A stretch of DNA of 6,383 nucleotides from Chitinophagaceae bacterium (GCA_016787105.1 JAEUVI010000174.1:1-6383); one strand, 5' to 3'; counted from the first letter of the stretch, positions 1 to 6,050 are shown. The notes: generated by a model from the letters alone, not told the origin. A program made the numbers and translations.

Positions 1-52
1 TCGTACTTTTTCTCCCGAATCAGTAATATACTTTCATAAAAAATGCTTTCTT

Positions 53-556
53 ATGAGATGGAAAACAACTCTCACCACAGCCAGAAAAAAAGTATATGAA
101 CTATGGAATAAGGATAAATATGTGCTTAGCCTTACCTATAATCCCACAGCAGGTACAGCCCGTATAGAATCTTCAGATGAAAAGCGGCTTTTTATTATCC
201 GTAAAGAAGGTATCTTAAAAAACAAAACCGTATTGATAAATGAATATGGTTTCCAGGTTGGCAAACTTGGTAATGAAAACAAAGAAAACTTTATCGAGTT
301 TGATGGCGAACGCTTTTTCTATACAATAAATAATAACGACGGGCCTAAATTGGTTATTTATAAAGAAAGCCAGGATAAACCCTTACTGGTTTGCGATCTT
401 TCTGCTGTACCGGGTAATTCGAATCCCATCACACTGAAACCGGATGAGGCTATTGCTAAAACAAATGACGTAGTCAGCTTACTCGCTTCTTTATGCTGGT
501 TAATGTTTCAACCGTTTGCTAAAACAAAAGCAGCTGAACTTACGATAACGCAATAA
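53..556 (+). CDS. Hypothetical protein, possible tubby/LURP-one-like fold
   Basis: Uncharacterised protein of 167 residues. No signal peptide is visible, so it is probably cytoplasmic. Residues about 12-115 alternate short polar turns with beta-type segments (YVLSLTY, RLFIIRKEGI, TVLINEYGFQVGKL, RFFYTINN, KLVIYKES). A strongly hydrophobic helix follows at about 139-155 (VVSLLASLCWLMFQPF). A beta-rich body closed by a C-terminal hydrophobic helix is the plan of tubby C-terminal/LURP-one-like domains, and small proteins of this type are common in Bacteroidota. That assignment is inferred from pattern only. The ATG at 53 lies just before the first likely strand and has no clear Shine-Dalgarno. 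The same frame is open to the left edge of the window with no other ATG, GTG or TTG, so an upstream start outside the window cannot be excluded. The gene ends 16 bases from the stop of the convergent transporter gene. Confidence 0.75.
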   Translation: MRWKTTLTTARKKVYELWNKDKYVLSLTYNPTAGTARIESSDEKRLFIIRKEGILKNKTVLINEYGFQVGKLGNENKENFIEFDGERFFYTINNNDGPKLVIYKESQDKPLLVCDLSAVPGNSNPITLKPDEAIAKTNDVVSLLASLCWLMFQPFAKTKAAELTITQ

Positions 557-573
557 TTTGTTTCAGTACAAAT
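556..573. terminator. Short inverted repeat between convergent genes, possible bidirectional terminator
   Basis: ATTTGT (556-561) and ACAAAT (568-573) form a perfect 6-base-pair inverted repeat with a 6-base loop. It spans exactly the gap between two convergent stop codons: its outer bases are the last base of each stop. The stem is AT-rich and weak, and the following T-runs lie inside the opposing genes, so the terminator role is only suggested by position. Confidence 0.3.
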
Positions 574-1805
574 CAGGCGATTGCTTTTTTCTCCGTCTTC
601 AAGGCATGGTAGGCGAGTAATGCGCTTACGAGAAATAATATTCCTCCCAGTAAGAATGACACACCCGGAAAATATACAGGAGCGTTTGCGTGGGTAAAAT
701 ATGCAAATAATCCTGTCATGATCGGTGGCCCGATAATAGATGTAGCGCTCATCAGGCTTGTTAATGCTCCCTGCAACTCTCCTTGTTCATTTGGCGGCAC
801 ATGCCCGGATATGATGGCCTGTATTGCAGGCCCTGCTATTCCACCAAGGCAATAAGGAACCAGGAAGAGAAACATCTTCCAGCCCTGTGTAGCTATTGCA
901 AAAAGAAACATACCTGCAGCATATAATGCAAGCCCGACATATACACTCTTTTCATTTCCCAATAATGGATTGGTATAGCGTATCAACCCACCCTGAACCG
1001 CAGCTACCAGGATTCCCACAGTTGCTAATGATGCACCTATTAAACCAGGTGACCATTTAAAACGTTCTATAGCAAAAAAACTCCAGTTACTCTGCACCGC
1101 ATGTGACGCAATGTATATTAGTATAAGTGAAATGACCAATTCGCCAATTCCTTTATAGCGCGTCAACAGGCGAAATGCTCCTAATGGATTAGCACGTGCC
1201 CATTCAAATTTTCTCCGGTTTTCAGGAGCCAGCGATTCCGGTAATACAAAATAGCCCCACAACCAGTTAAGTAAACATAGTCCTGCCGCAACGATAAAAG
1301 GAACTCGGGAGCCGACTTGTCCCAATAACCCACCGATACCGGGACCAATAATAAACCCTAACCCAAATGCTGCCCCGATCATTCCAAAATTCTGTGCCCT
1401 GTTTTCATTGGTACTGATATCAGCAATATAAGCCGCAGCAGTAGTAAAACTTGCTCCCGTTATCCCCGCAATTATTCTTCCAACAAACAGCCAACCCAAT
1501 GAAGGCGCGAATGAAGTAAATAAATAATCAATTCCGAATCCAAATAATGAAAATAATAGTATTGGCCGGCGACCATACCGATCACTCAGGTTTCCTATAA
1601 GTGGCGCACACAATACCTGCATGATCGCAAATGAAGCCGTAAGCCACCCTCCTACTTCCGCAGCATGACTGGTATCACTACCAGTAAGTTCTTTCAAAAG
1701 ATTTGGAATAACAGGAATAATAATTCCCCAACCAATTACATCAATGAGCAGGGTAACAAAAATAAAACCCATTGCTGCTTTGCGGTTTTTATTACTTATA
1801 GCCAT
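573..1805 (-). CDS. TetA-like (TCR/Tet family) MFS efflux transporter
   Basis: Inner-membrane transporter of the major facilitator superfamily, 410 residues, the usual length for 12-helix drug:proton antiporters of the TetA type. TM1 carries LLIDVIGWGIIIPVIP (19-34), with the Asp and the trailing Pro pattern typical of TetA-like proteins. The loop after TM2 holds motif A, GNLSDRYGRRPILL (71-84). TM4 has the motif B arginine in FVGRIIAG (R110). TM5 has the antiporter motif C, including GLGFIIGPGIGG (148-159). The N-terminal half ends with LPESL (188-192), and a charged central loop follows (NRRKFEWARANP). Proton-driven export follows from family knowledge. The real substrate cannot be read from sequence, and calling it tetracycline resistance would be too strong. 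The ATG at 1803-1805 sits directly before the first helix. There is no adjacent TetR-type regulator, but the upstream region carries two inverted repeats (1817-1860 and 1881-1896). Confidence 0.93.
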   Translation of the reverse strand: MAISNKNRKAAMGFIFVTLLIDVIGWGIIIPVIPNLLKELTGSDTSHAAEVGGWLTASFAIMQVLCAPLIGNLSDRYGRRPILLFSLFGFGIDYLFTSFAPSLGWLFVGRIIAGITGASFTTAAAYIADISTNENRAQNFGMIGAAFGLGFIIGPGIGGLLGQVGSRVPFIVAAGLCLLNWLWGYFVLPESLAPENRRKFEWARANPLGAFRLLTRYKGIGELVISLILIYIASHAVQSNWSFFAIERFKWSPGLIGASLATVGILVAAVQGGLIRYTNPLLGNEKSVYVGLALYAAGMFLFAIATQGWKMFLFLVPYCLGGIAGPAIQAIISGHVPPNEQGELQGALTSLMSATSIIGPPIMTGLFAYFTHANAPVYFPGVSFLLGGILFLVSALLAYHALKTEKKAIA

Positions 1806-1816
1806 ACCAGAAAATT

Positions 1817-1860
1817 AATGAGTCTGCAAATATGATAGATTTATACGAAAGAGACTCATT
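1817..1860 (-). promoter_or_regulatory. 9-bp inverted repeat in front of the efflux gene
   Basis: AATGAGTCT (1817-1825) and AGACTCATT (1852-1860) are perfect inverted copies with 26 bases between them. The nearer arm ends 11 bases before the transporter ATG. The spacer, read on the - strand, contains CATATTTG (1827-1834), one base off the Bacteroidota -7 element TAnnTTTG; no convincing -33 element was found. The repeat could be two operator half-sites around a promoter. If transcription starts upstream, it could instead be a leader hairpin close to the start codon. Confidence 0.4.
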
Positions 1861-1880
1861 CCTGTTGTATTAAATTGAAA

Positions 1881-1896
1881 GGAAAACCAGTTTTCC
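1881..1896. repeat. 16-base near-perfect palindrome between the Mur ligase and transporter genes
   Basis: GGAAAAC (1881-1887) and GTTTTCC (1890-1896) flank two central bases. The palindrome lies 76 bases upstream of the transporter start and about 80 bases past the Mur ligase stop. On the - strand it is followed by TTTCAATTT, so it may be a weak terminator for the Mur ligase gene. Its compact symmetry would also suit a dimeric repressor. The rest of this 171-base gap holds only a perfect AT palindrome, ATTTATATAAAT (1961-1972), just after the Mur ligase stop. Confidence 0.4.
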
Positions 1897-1976
1897 GGCA
1901 ACTCTTTTTTATAGCTGAAAAACACAGATAATTCTGCAACAAACAGGCAAGGTTAGTTGTATTTATATAAATCAGT

Positions 1977-3353
1977 TTACAGTTTTTCCCATACCTGCTT
2001 TGCAAACTGCTCGAGGGAAGGATCCCTGGCGCCCATCAGTAGTAATACACAATCGCTGGTAAAATGATTGCGTACGGCAGAAAGAAAATCAATTCGATGC
2101 TCAACGAAGTAGGCATTTTTTCCTAACTGCTTCAGATCATTGATGAGGTCATTAGCTGAAATATTTTTTTCAGCAGTACCTCCTGCATAAAATATTTCGC
2201 TCATCCATATTTCATCAGATGATCGCAATGCTTTTGCTATTTCCGTTACAAAATCATTTCTTAAAAAACGGGTAGGGCCATAGCCATGCGGTTGAAACCA
2301 TGCAATTACCTTAGGTGTAATCGGCTGGCAGGCTTCGATGGAAGCGGCACATTTCACAGGATTGTGTGCATAGTCATCTATCAGCCACACTCCATTTTTA
2401 TTGCCTATTACCTGGTGCCTGCGGTAAATGCCTTTATAATTTTTTAATGCTTCCGCACAGGTTTTTAAGTCAACACCCAATTGATTGGCGACTGCAGTAG
2501 CAGCCAATGCATTTTCCATATTATGCTTACCGACAAGGTTAAGCGAGAATGATACATTGTTAATCGTAAAGCCAACTGTTAACCCATCCTGCCGGAAACC
2601 AGAAGCAATATAACCCGCGTCGGATTTTTCATCAGAGGAAAAATCATTTTGTGTGTTTTGAGAAAGTTGCTTTGCCAGGTAATGCGATTGATTAACTATA
2701 AAACGCTTACTATTATTTTTAAACGTTGCAAACACATCCATCAGCACATCTATCTCTTTATGATCTTTATCTACGTTCAGCAGCAACCCAATCTCAGGAT
2801 GATACTGCACAATAGAGCCATCACTTTCATCCGCTTCTATTACCAGCCACTCTCCCGTTCCTGCTTTTGCGTTTCCTATTTTTCCTTTTTCAATGATGCT
2901 TATCAATCCGGCACCGCCGATAAAACCAGGATTTAATCCCGCATGTTCCAGTATATCAAACAACATCCCGCTTACCGTACTTTTTCCACTGGTACCGCCA
3001 ACAGCAATTGTCTTTTTGCTTTTGCAAATTAATGCCAGCAACTCCGACCGTTTGATAATCGGAATATTCAACCGTTTTGCTTTCTGTACTTCTTCAACAG
3101 TATCTTCAATAGCAGTAGATACAACAACCAGGTCCGTAGCTTCCGTTATGCCTTCGCCATTCTGTAAAAAACAACGGATGCCTTCTGCTTCCAGTTTTTC
3201 TTTCGTTTCGTTGTACTCGCCTTGCTTAAAATAACGATCACTACCGGCAACTTCTTTGCCAATACCCTGTAAATATTGCGCAATTGCGCTCATGCCTGTA
3301 CCGGCAACACCAATAAAAAAGACATTCTTAAAATCATTGATAGTATTGATCAT
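1977..3353 (-). CDS. MurC-like Mur ligase family protein
   Basis: ATP-dependent amino-acid (or peptide) ligase of the Mur family, cytoplasmic, 458 residues from the chosen start. Positions here count from Met1 at 3353. The N-terminal Rossmann-type domain has FFIGVAGTGMSAIA (12-25) and AGSD (36-39), as in MurC and Mpl. The central ATPase domain has the P-loop GGTSGKST (119-126), EADESD (173-178) and NVDKDH (193-198). GKHNMENALAA is at 276-286. The C-terminal domain has DDYAHNP (326-332) and FQPHGYGPTRF (353-363). The overall order is that of MurC (UDP-MurNAc:L-alanine ligase), but several motifs differ from canonical MurC (GTHGKT, YGHHP, FQPHR). There is no dcw cluster around it, so it is probably a paralogue with a recycling or other ligase role; this is inference. 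The frame opens at an ATG at 3404, but those 17 extra residues (MTNLEFSLHL...) match nothing in the family. Met18, ahead of NTINDFKNVFFIG, fits the normal MurC start. Confidence 0.85.
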   Translation of the reverse strand: MINTINDFKNVFFIGVAGTGMSAIAQYLQGIGKEVAGSDRYFKQGEYNETKEKLEAEGIRCFLQNGEGITEATDLVVVSTAIEDTVEEVQKAKRLNIPIIKRSELLALICKSKKTIAVGGTSGKSTVSGMLFDILEHAGLNPGFIGGAGLISIIEKGKIGNAKAGTGEWLVIEADESDGSIVQYHPEIGLLLNVDKDHKEIDVLMDVFATFKNNSKRFIVNQSHYLAKQLSQNTQNDFSSDEKSDAGYIASGFRQDGLTVGFTINNVSFSLNLVGKHNMENALAATAVANQLGVDLKTCAEALKNYKGIYRRHQVIGNKNGVWLIDDYAHNPVKCAASIEACQPITPKVIAWFQPHGYGPTRFLRNDFVTEIAKALRSSDEIWMSEIFYAGGTAEKNISANDLINDLKQLGKNAYFVEHRIDFLSAVRNHFTSDCVLLLMGARDPSLEQFAKQVWEKL

Positions 3354-3435
3354 GCTGCAAATAAAGGAAATATTGAGATGCAATGAGAATTCAAGATTTG
3401 TCATGGGGAAAAAGTAAATAGAATGGCATATTATA

Positions 3436-3492
3436 TTTGGCTAAAGCCACCGGGTTATTCTTTCTTGATCCACGGCTTAAAAGCCGTGGCAA
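3436..3492 (+). repeat. REP-like repeat unit, copy 1
   Basis: 57-base unit: head TTTGGCTAAAGCC (3436-3448), a 17-base spacer, TGATCC (3466-3471) running into the perfect hairpin CCACGGCTTAAAAGCCGTGG (3470-3489; 9-base-pair arms, two central bases), and a CAA end. The same plan recurs inverted at 3596-3652. It resembles repetitive extragenic palindromes, which are mobilised or maintained by RAYT-type transposases in other bacteria; none is encoded here. Confidence 0.75.
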
Positions 3493-3540
3493 CTACCCTT
3501 AGCGATTATTTACAAACTCTCTTTTAAAAAGATCAGCATT

Positions 3541-3563
3541 AATCAGCTTTAAAGCCGTGGCAA
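3541..3563 (+). repeat. REP-like repeat, degenerate tail-only copy
   Basis: AAAGCCGTGGCAA (3551-3563) repeats 13 bases of copy 1 (3480-3492) exactly. The left hairpin arm is decayed, leaving only GCTTTAAAGC (3546-3555) self-complementary. No GGCTAAAGCC head precedes it. It looks like the remnant of a third unit in the same orientation as copy 1. A small direct duplication, ATCAGC at 3532-3537 and 3542-3547, lies beside it. Confidence 0.55.
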
Positions 3564-3595
3564 TATGAAAAATTATTTGTTTTGTGAAACTATAA

Positions 3596-3652
3596 TTGCC
3601 CTGCTCTGAAGAACAGGGATCATTTAGTTATAATGAATCGGCTTTAGCCCAA
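3596..3652 (-). repeat. REP-like repeat unit, copy 2 (inverted)
   Basis: Read on the - strand: head TTGGGCTAAAGCC (3652-3640), a 17-base spacer, TGATCC, hairpin CCCTGTTCTTCAGAGCAGGG (3618-3599), then CAA. Length (57 bases), spacer length and box positions are the same as in copy 1, but the hairpin arms have a different sequence. On this strand all nine positions pair, one as a T-G (U-G in RNA) wobble. On the + strand that position is a C-A mismatch. Confidence 0.7.
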
Positions 3653-3674
3653 TTAATGAAACATGTTCACAAAT

Positions 3675-3707
3675 AAAAAGAACCTCCCGTATAAGAAGGT
3701 TCTTTTT
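3675..3707 (-). terminator. Intrinsic terminator of the DUF4382 gene
   Basis: An uninterrupted 11-base-pair stem, AAAAAGAACCT (3675-3685) with AGGTTCTTTTT (3697-3707), closes an 11-base loop. On the - strand the GGTTC side runs into TTTTTATTTG. It begins 27 bases past the DUF4382 stop codon. The + strand also ends in TTCTTTTTCTC, so it could work in both directions and shield the repeat-filled gap beyond it. Confidence 0.75.
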
Positions 3708-3734
3708 CTCTCAACAAAACGGACGACACTATTT

Positions 3735-4601
3735 TTATTTATGCAATTCTATTTTCGGCAGTTCCGTTTCTTCCCTTGCATTTACCGTTACATCAGTAAT
3801 GGTTGTATCCTGGTAGCCATTCGATGCATTTACAAATACGGTATAGGAACCCGGCGCTAATCCACGTACTTTAAATTTACCATCACGGAAAGGAATAGCA
3901 TAAGCAGTATCTTTTGCGTTATACACGCTTACTACCGCATAAGCATCCCATGGAGTGATTTTTCCTTCTATTGCTCCCGTTGCCTTCATAATGAACATGC
4001 GTATAAATGGCTTCAGGTAAAATTCTCCATTACGTACTTTAATAATTGATTTACCCACATTGAAATCAAGCCACAATTGCAATTGGCCGGTAAGATATTC
4101 GTCAAACTCATGTCCATACAGTTTCAATGTGATAACTGAATCGCCCCTCATCAGGTGCAAAGGATAACTAACACTGTCTTTTACCAATGAATTATTGGCA
4201 CCTAATGTTATTTTTATCCGTTTGATTTTTCCCTGCGGTATATTTCCGGCAGCTAATAATGTATCAGCGCCATTACGAAGCGTAAGCAGATCATACACGC
4301 CCGGGCGGATAGCAAGGTCCTGCCATATTACACTTGTATCGCGGCCATCGTCGCAGTCGCGATCATGATGTCTATGATCAAGTGAATCGGCCGAGGAGGT
4401 ATCTACCAATACTTTCACAGATTGGATGTCAATTAATACCTTGTCAAATAATGCCGGATCGTCACTGAGGTACAATGAAACCCGCTGCTGACCTGCAGGT
4501 ACGGCGCTAACATCTGATTTGTCTTTGGAACATGCAATAAAAATAGCCGCAGAACAGAATGCAGCCATCAGGATAATGAAAATTTTACGTGAAGCTTTCA
4601 T
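3735..4601 (-). CDS. DUF4382 domain lipoprotein with C-terminal carboxypeptidase-regulatory-like domain
   Basis: Exported lipoprotein of 288 residues, molecular role unknown. The start MKASRKIF plus a hydrophobic stretch ends in a lipobox, FIAC (21-24), with Cys24 as the predicted lipidated residue; SKDKSD follows. Residues about 39-205 match DUF4382 by eye: RVSLYLSDDPALFDKVLIDI, WQDLAIRPGVYDLLTLRNG, IKRIKITLG, LQLWLDFNV and FYLKPFIRMF. A His/Asp/Arg-rich segment, HRHHDRDCDDGRD (76-88), interrupts the domain. From about 208 (GAIEGKITP) to the end lies a small beta-sandwich of the carboxypeptidase-regulatory-like type (GKFKVRGLAPGSYTVFV, DTTITDVTV, ELPKIEL). These domains usually occur in envelope or surface proteins of Bacteroidota, where they may support adhesion or ligand binding. 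The ATG is preceded by the purine-rich AAAAAAAAGAAAGTGT. The gene has its own terminator at 3675-3707 and lies behind that of its upstream neighbour, so it is probably transcribed alone. Confidence 0.88.
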   Translation of the reverse strand: MKASRKIFIILMAAFCSAAIFIACSKDKSDVSAVPAGQQRVSLYLSDDPALFDKVLIDIQSVKVLVDTSSADSLDHRHHDRDCDDGRDTSVIWQDLAIRPGVYDLLTLRNGADTLLAAGNIPQGKIKRIKITLGANNSLVKDSVSYPLHLMRGDSVITLKLYGHEFDEYLTGQLQLWLDFNVGKSIIKVRNGEFYLKPFIRMFIMKATGAIEGKITPWDAYAVVSVYNAKDTAYAIPFRDGKFKVRGLAPGSYTVFVNASNGYQDTTITDVTVNAREETELPKIELHK

Positions 4602-4693
4602 ACACTTTCTTTTTTTTAATACCGTCTGTTAATAAAATAAATCGAATTTGTCCAGGATCGAAGGTGTGGGGTGGGAACTTGCCTCCCTAAGAC

Positions 4694-4750
4694 AAAAAAA
4701 ATGCCGCAGGGTTTAACCGGTTAAAAAAATTCCGGGAAAAACCTGCGGCA
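4694..4750 (-). terminator. Strong intrinsic terminator of the 362-residue protein gene
   Basis: The GC-rich arms TGCCGCAGG (4702-4710) and CCTGCGGCA (4742-4750) form a 9-base-pair stem. On the - strand it is followed at once by eight Ts (4701-4694), the classic rho-independent signature, 41 bases past the stop at 4792. The loop is unusually long (31 bases) and contains the perfect palindrome TTTAACCGGTTAAA (4712-4725), so a second hairpin may nest inside it. Confidence 0.85.
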
Positions 4751-4791
4751 GGCGATATAGTAAAAGAACTATATGAAAGTCTTTATTTTAT

Positions 4792-5880
4792 TTACTGATA
4801 CTGAATGTACATAGGCTGCGGTTTCAGTTTCAGTACTTCCTGTGGTGTCATCAGGCGGCTGTTATCACGCAAGTCGTTTTTATAAAATAATTTAAACCCG
4901 GTAAACTGAACAGGCTCTTTTTGAATAAACTGCCTGTAGGTTGTAATCTTTTTCGCAGGATATCCCCAGCCATCCATATCCATAATCACCTGTACTTCCG
5001 GCTGCACTTTTATATTCTTATACCCCGTTACCATTTTTTGAGTAAAGCGGTGTACTACTAGCATTTTGGGCGGAAGGTTATTTTCTCTTGCGATCTTCGC
5101 AAGATAGTTTGATGTATAATTTATATCATCCGCATTAAGTGTGCCTATAACTTTTCCCGGGGCTTCGCCGCCTTTCATTGAAAACTCAGGATCTATTCCC
5201 AAATGCACGTTCGGCAATTTCAGGTATTGCTCGAATTGAGGGATTTCTTCCTGTAGTGTACTTAACCCGACCTGCACGTCTATAAATACCAGTGCATCTA
5301 TTTCCTTAGCCATATTTATTACAGAGTCAATCTGGTGAAAAGGCATCCGCAGCCTGTATTTACCTCCTTTGCCAGGAATGCCTTGTGCCGTAACGGCTAT
5401 ATAATGCAGTGCGGGTATCACAGGTATAGATGTGTCCGCCGCCTGCCAGTTAGCAATTTCAGCTTTCAGCATCTTCAGCATTTCTGCTTTCGGATACTCA
5501 CCCAGCACACCCATTCTTTTTGAGTAAAGGTTACCATAAAAAGCCAGCACCCTGTTAAATGGTAAAATTGCCCCCGCATTCGGATACTCATGGGGCACAG
5601 GCCACAGACCTGAAGTATCTCCATTTACCATTGTTGCTATTCGCTGATTGTATACTGCCGTATCAATAATCGTGGTATTAGCCCGTTTTACAGCTCCTTT
5701 TTCCTCAGGCACTGTTGCAACCGCCGCTTGTATCGGAATATCTGATTTAGGCTCACCGGAAAACGCCTGGATACAGCCATAAATAGCTGCTATAAGAAGC
5801 AACACAATAACTGTAATCAGTAAATATTTTTTTTGAATCAAGGATGAGAGGGTTGCTGTTTTGTTACCTGTCTGGCTCAT
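4792..5880 (-). CDS. Membrane- or lipid-anchored protein of an uncharacterised conserved family, possibly TIM-barrel
   Basis: Protein of 362 residues with a short basic N-terminus and one hydrophobic segment (about 19-35), so most of it should lie outside the cytoplasm. The segment ends in AAIYGC (Cys36), which resembles a lipobox with an unusual Tyr. Lipoprotein and signal-anchor readings are both possible. A low-complexity linker (about 41-70) leads to a globular domain with regularly spaced hydrophobic strand-like segments: VLAFYGNLY (111-119), IPVIPALHYIAVTAQG (152-167), ALVFIDVQVGLS (196-207), VHLGIDPEFSM (225-235), KMLVVHRFT (272-280), VQVIMDMDGWG (296-306) and FTGFKLFYKND (326-336). 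Acidic and His residues at the strand ends (D230, E232, H277, D301, D303) suggest a TIM-barrel with a polar centre, perhaps hydrolase-like. I recognise this as a conserved hypothetical family, but no activity can be assigned. No Met follows Met1 until residue 84, past the anchor, which supports the start. Confidence 0.8.
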   Translation of the reverse strand: MSQTGNKTATLSSLIQKKYLLITVIVLLLIAAIYGCIQAFSGEPKSDIPIQAAVATVPEEKGAVKRANTTIIDTAVYNQRIATMVNGDTSGLWPVPHEYPNAGAILPFNRVLAFYGNLYSKRMGVLGEYPKAEMLKMLKAEIANWQAADTSIPVIPALHYIAVTAQGIPGKGGKYRLRMPFHQIDSVINMAKEIDALVFIDVQVGLSTLQEEIPQFEQYLKLPNVHLGIDPEFSMKGGEAPGKVIGTLNADDINYTSNYLAKIARENNLPPKMLVVHRFTQKMVTGYKNIKVQPEVQVIMDMDGWGYPAKKITTYRQFIQKEPVQFTGFKLFYKNDLRDNSRLMTPQEVLKLKPQPMYIQYQ

Positions 5881-5949
5881 ACGATACGGGATTAAATTAA
5901 GTAATGTTCTGAAACGGAATTTTGAATGTTTTTAGTATGAAAAACAAAT

Positions 5950-5983
5950 CAAAATTATAATGCAAATTATGAAATTGTTTAAA
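5950..5983 (-). promoter_or_regulatory. Candidate Bacteroidota-type promoter for the 362-residue protein gene
   Basis: On the - strand TAATTTTG (5957-5950) matches the Bacteroidota -7 consensus TAnnTTTG exactly. TTTA (5983-5980), one base off the -33 TTTG, lies 22 bases upstream, slightly wide of the usual spacing. Transcription would start near 5943, giving a leader of about 60 bases before the ATG at 5880. Confidence 0.4.
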
Positions 5984-6050
5984 TAGGTTCAACGCATAAT
6001 TACTAACATTTTCCCTGACAAATACCCTTTATGTAAATGTTCTTTTTACT

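Noticed and set aside
43..99. Possible 18-residue upstream or overlapping small ORF (MLSYEMENNSHHSQKKSI)
   Set aside because: It overlaps the 53-556 gene in another frame, has no clear ribosome binding site, and is short enough to arise by chance.
573..1805. Naming the transporter tetA and calling it acquired tetracycline resistance
   Set aside because: The motifs support only the broad TetA-like antiporter family; there is no tetR, no mobile element, and base usage resembles the neighbours.
2649..3234. Two overlapping open frames on the + strand (2649-2936 and 2893-3234)
   Set aside because: They lie opposite the Mur ligase gene, have low-complexity translations unlike any family I know, and are best read as antisense shadows.
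3436..3652. CRISPR-like array or insertion sequence in the repeat-containing gap
   Set aside because: The units are inverted and palindromic, there are no regular direct repeats with unique spacers, and no transposase is present, so REP-like repeats explain it better.
3663..3860. Open frame of 65 codons on the + strand
   Set aside because: It runs through the terminator at 3675-3707 and the antisense of the DUF4382 gene, and its Phe- and Tyr-rich translation looks non-coding.
5335..5523. Open frame of 62 codons on the + strand
   Set aside because: It is antisense to the 362-residue protein gene and its translation shows no recognisable protein pattern.
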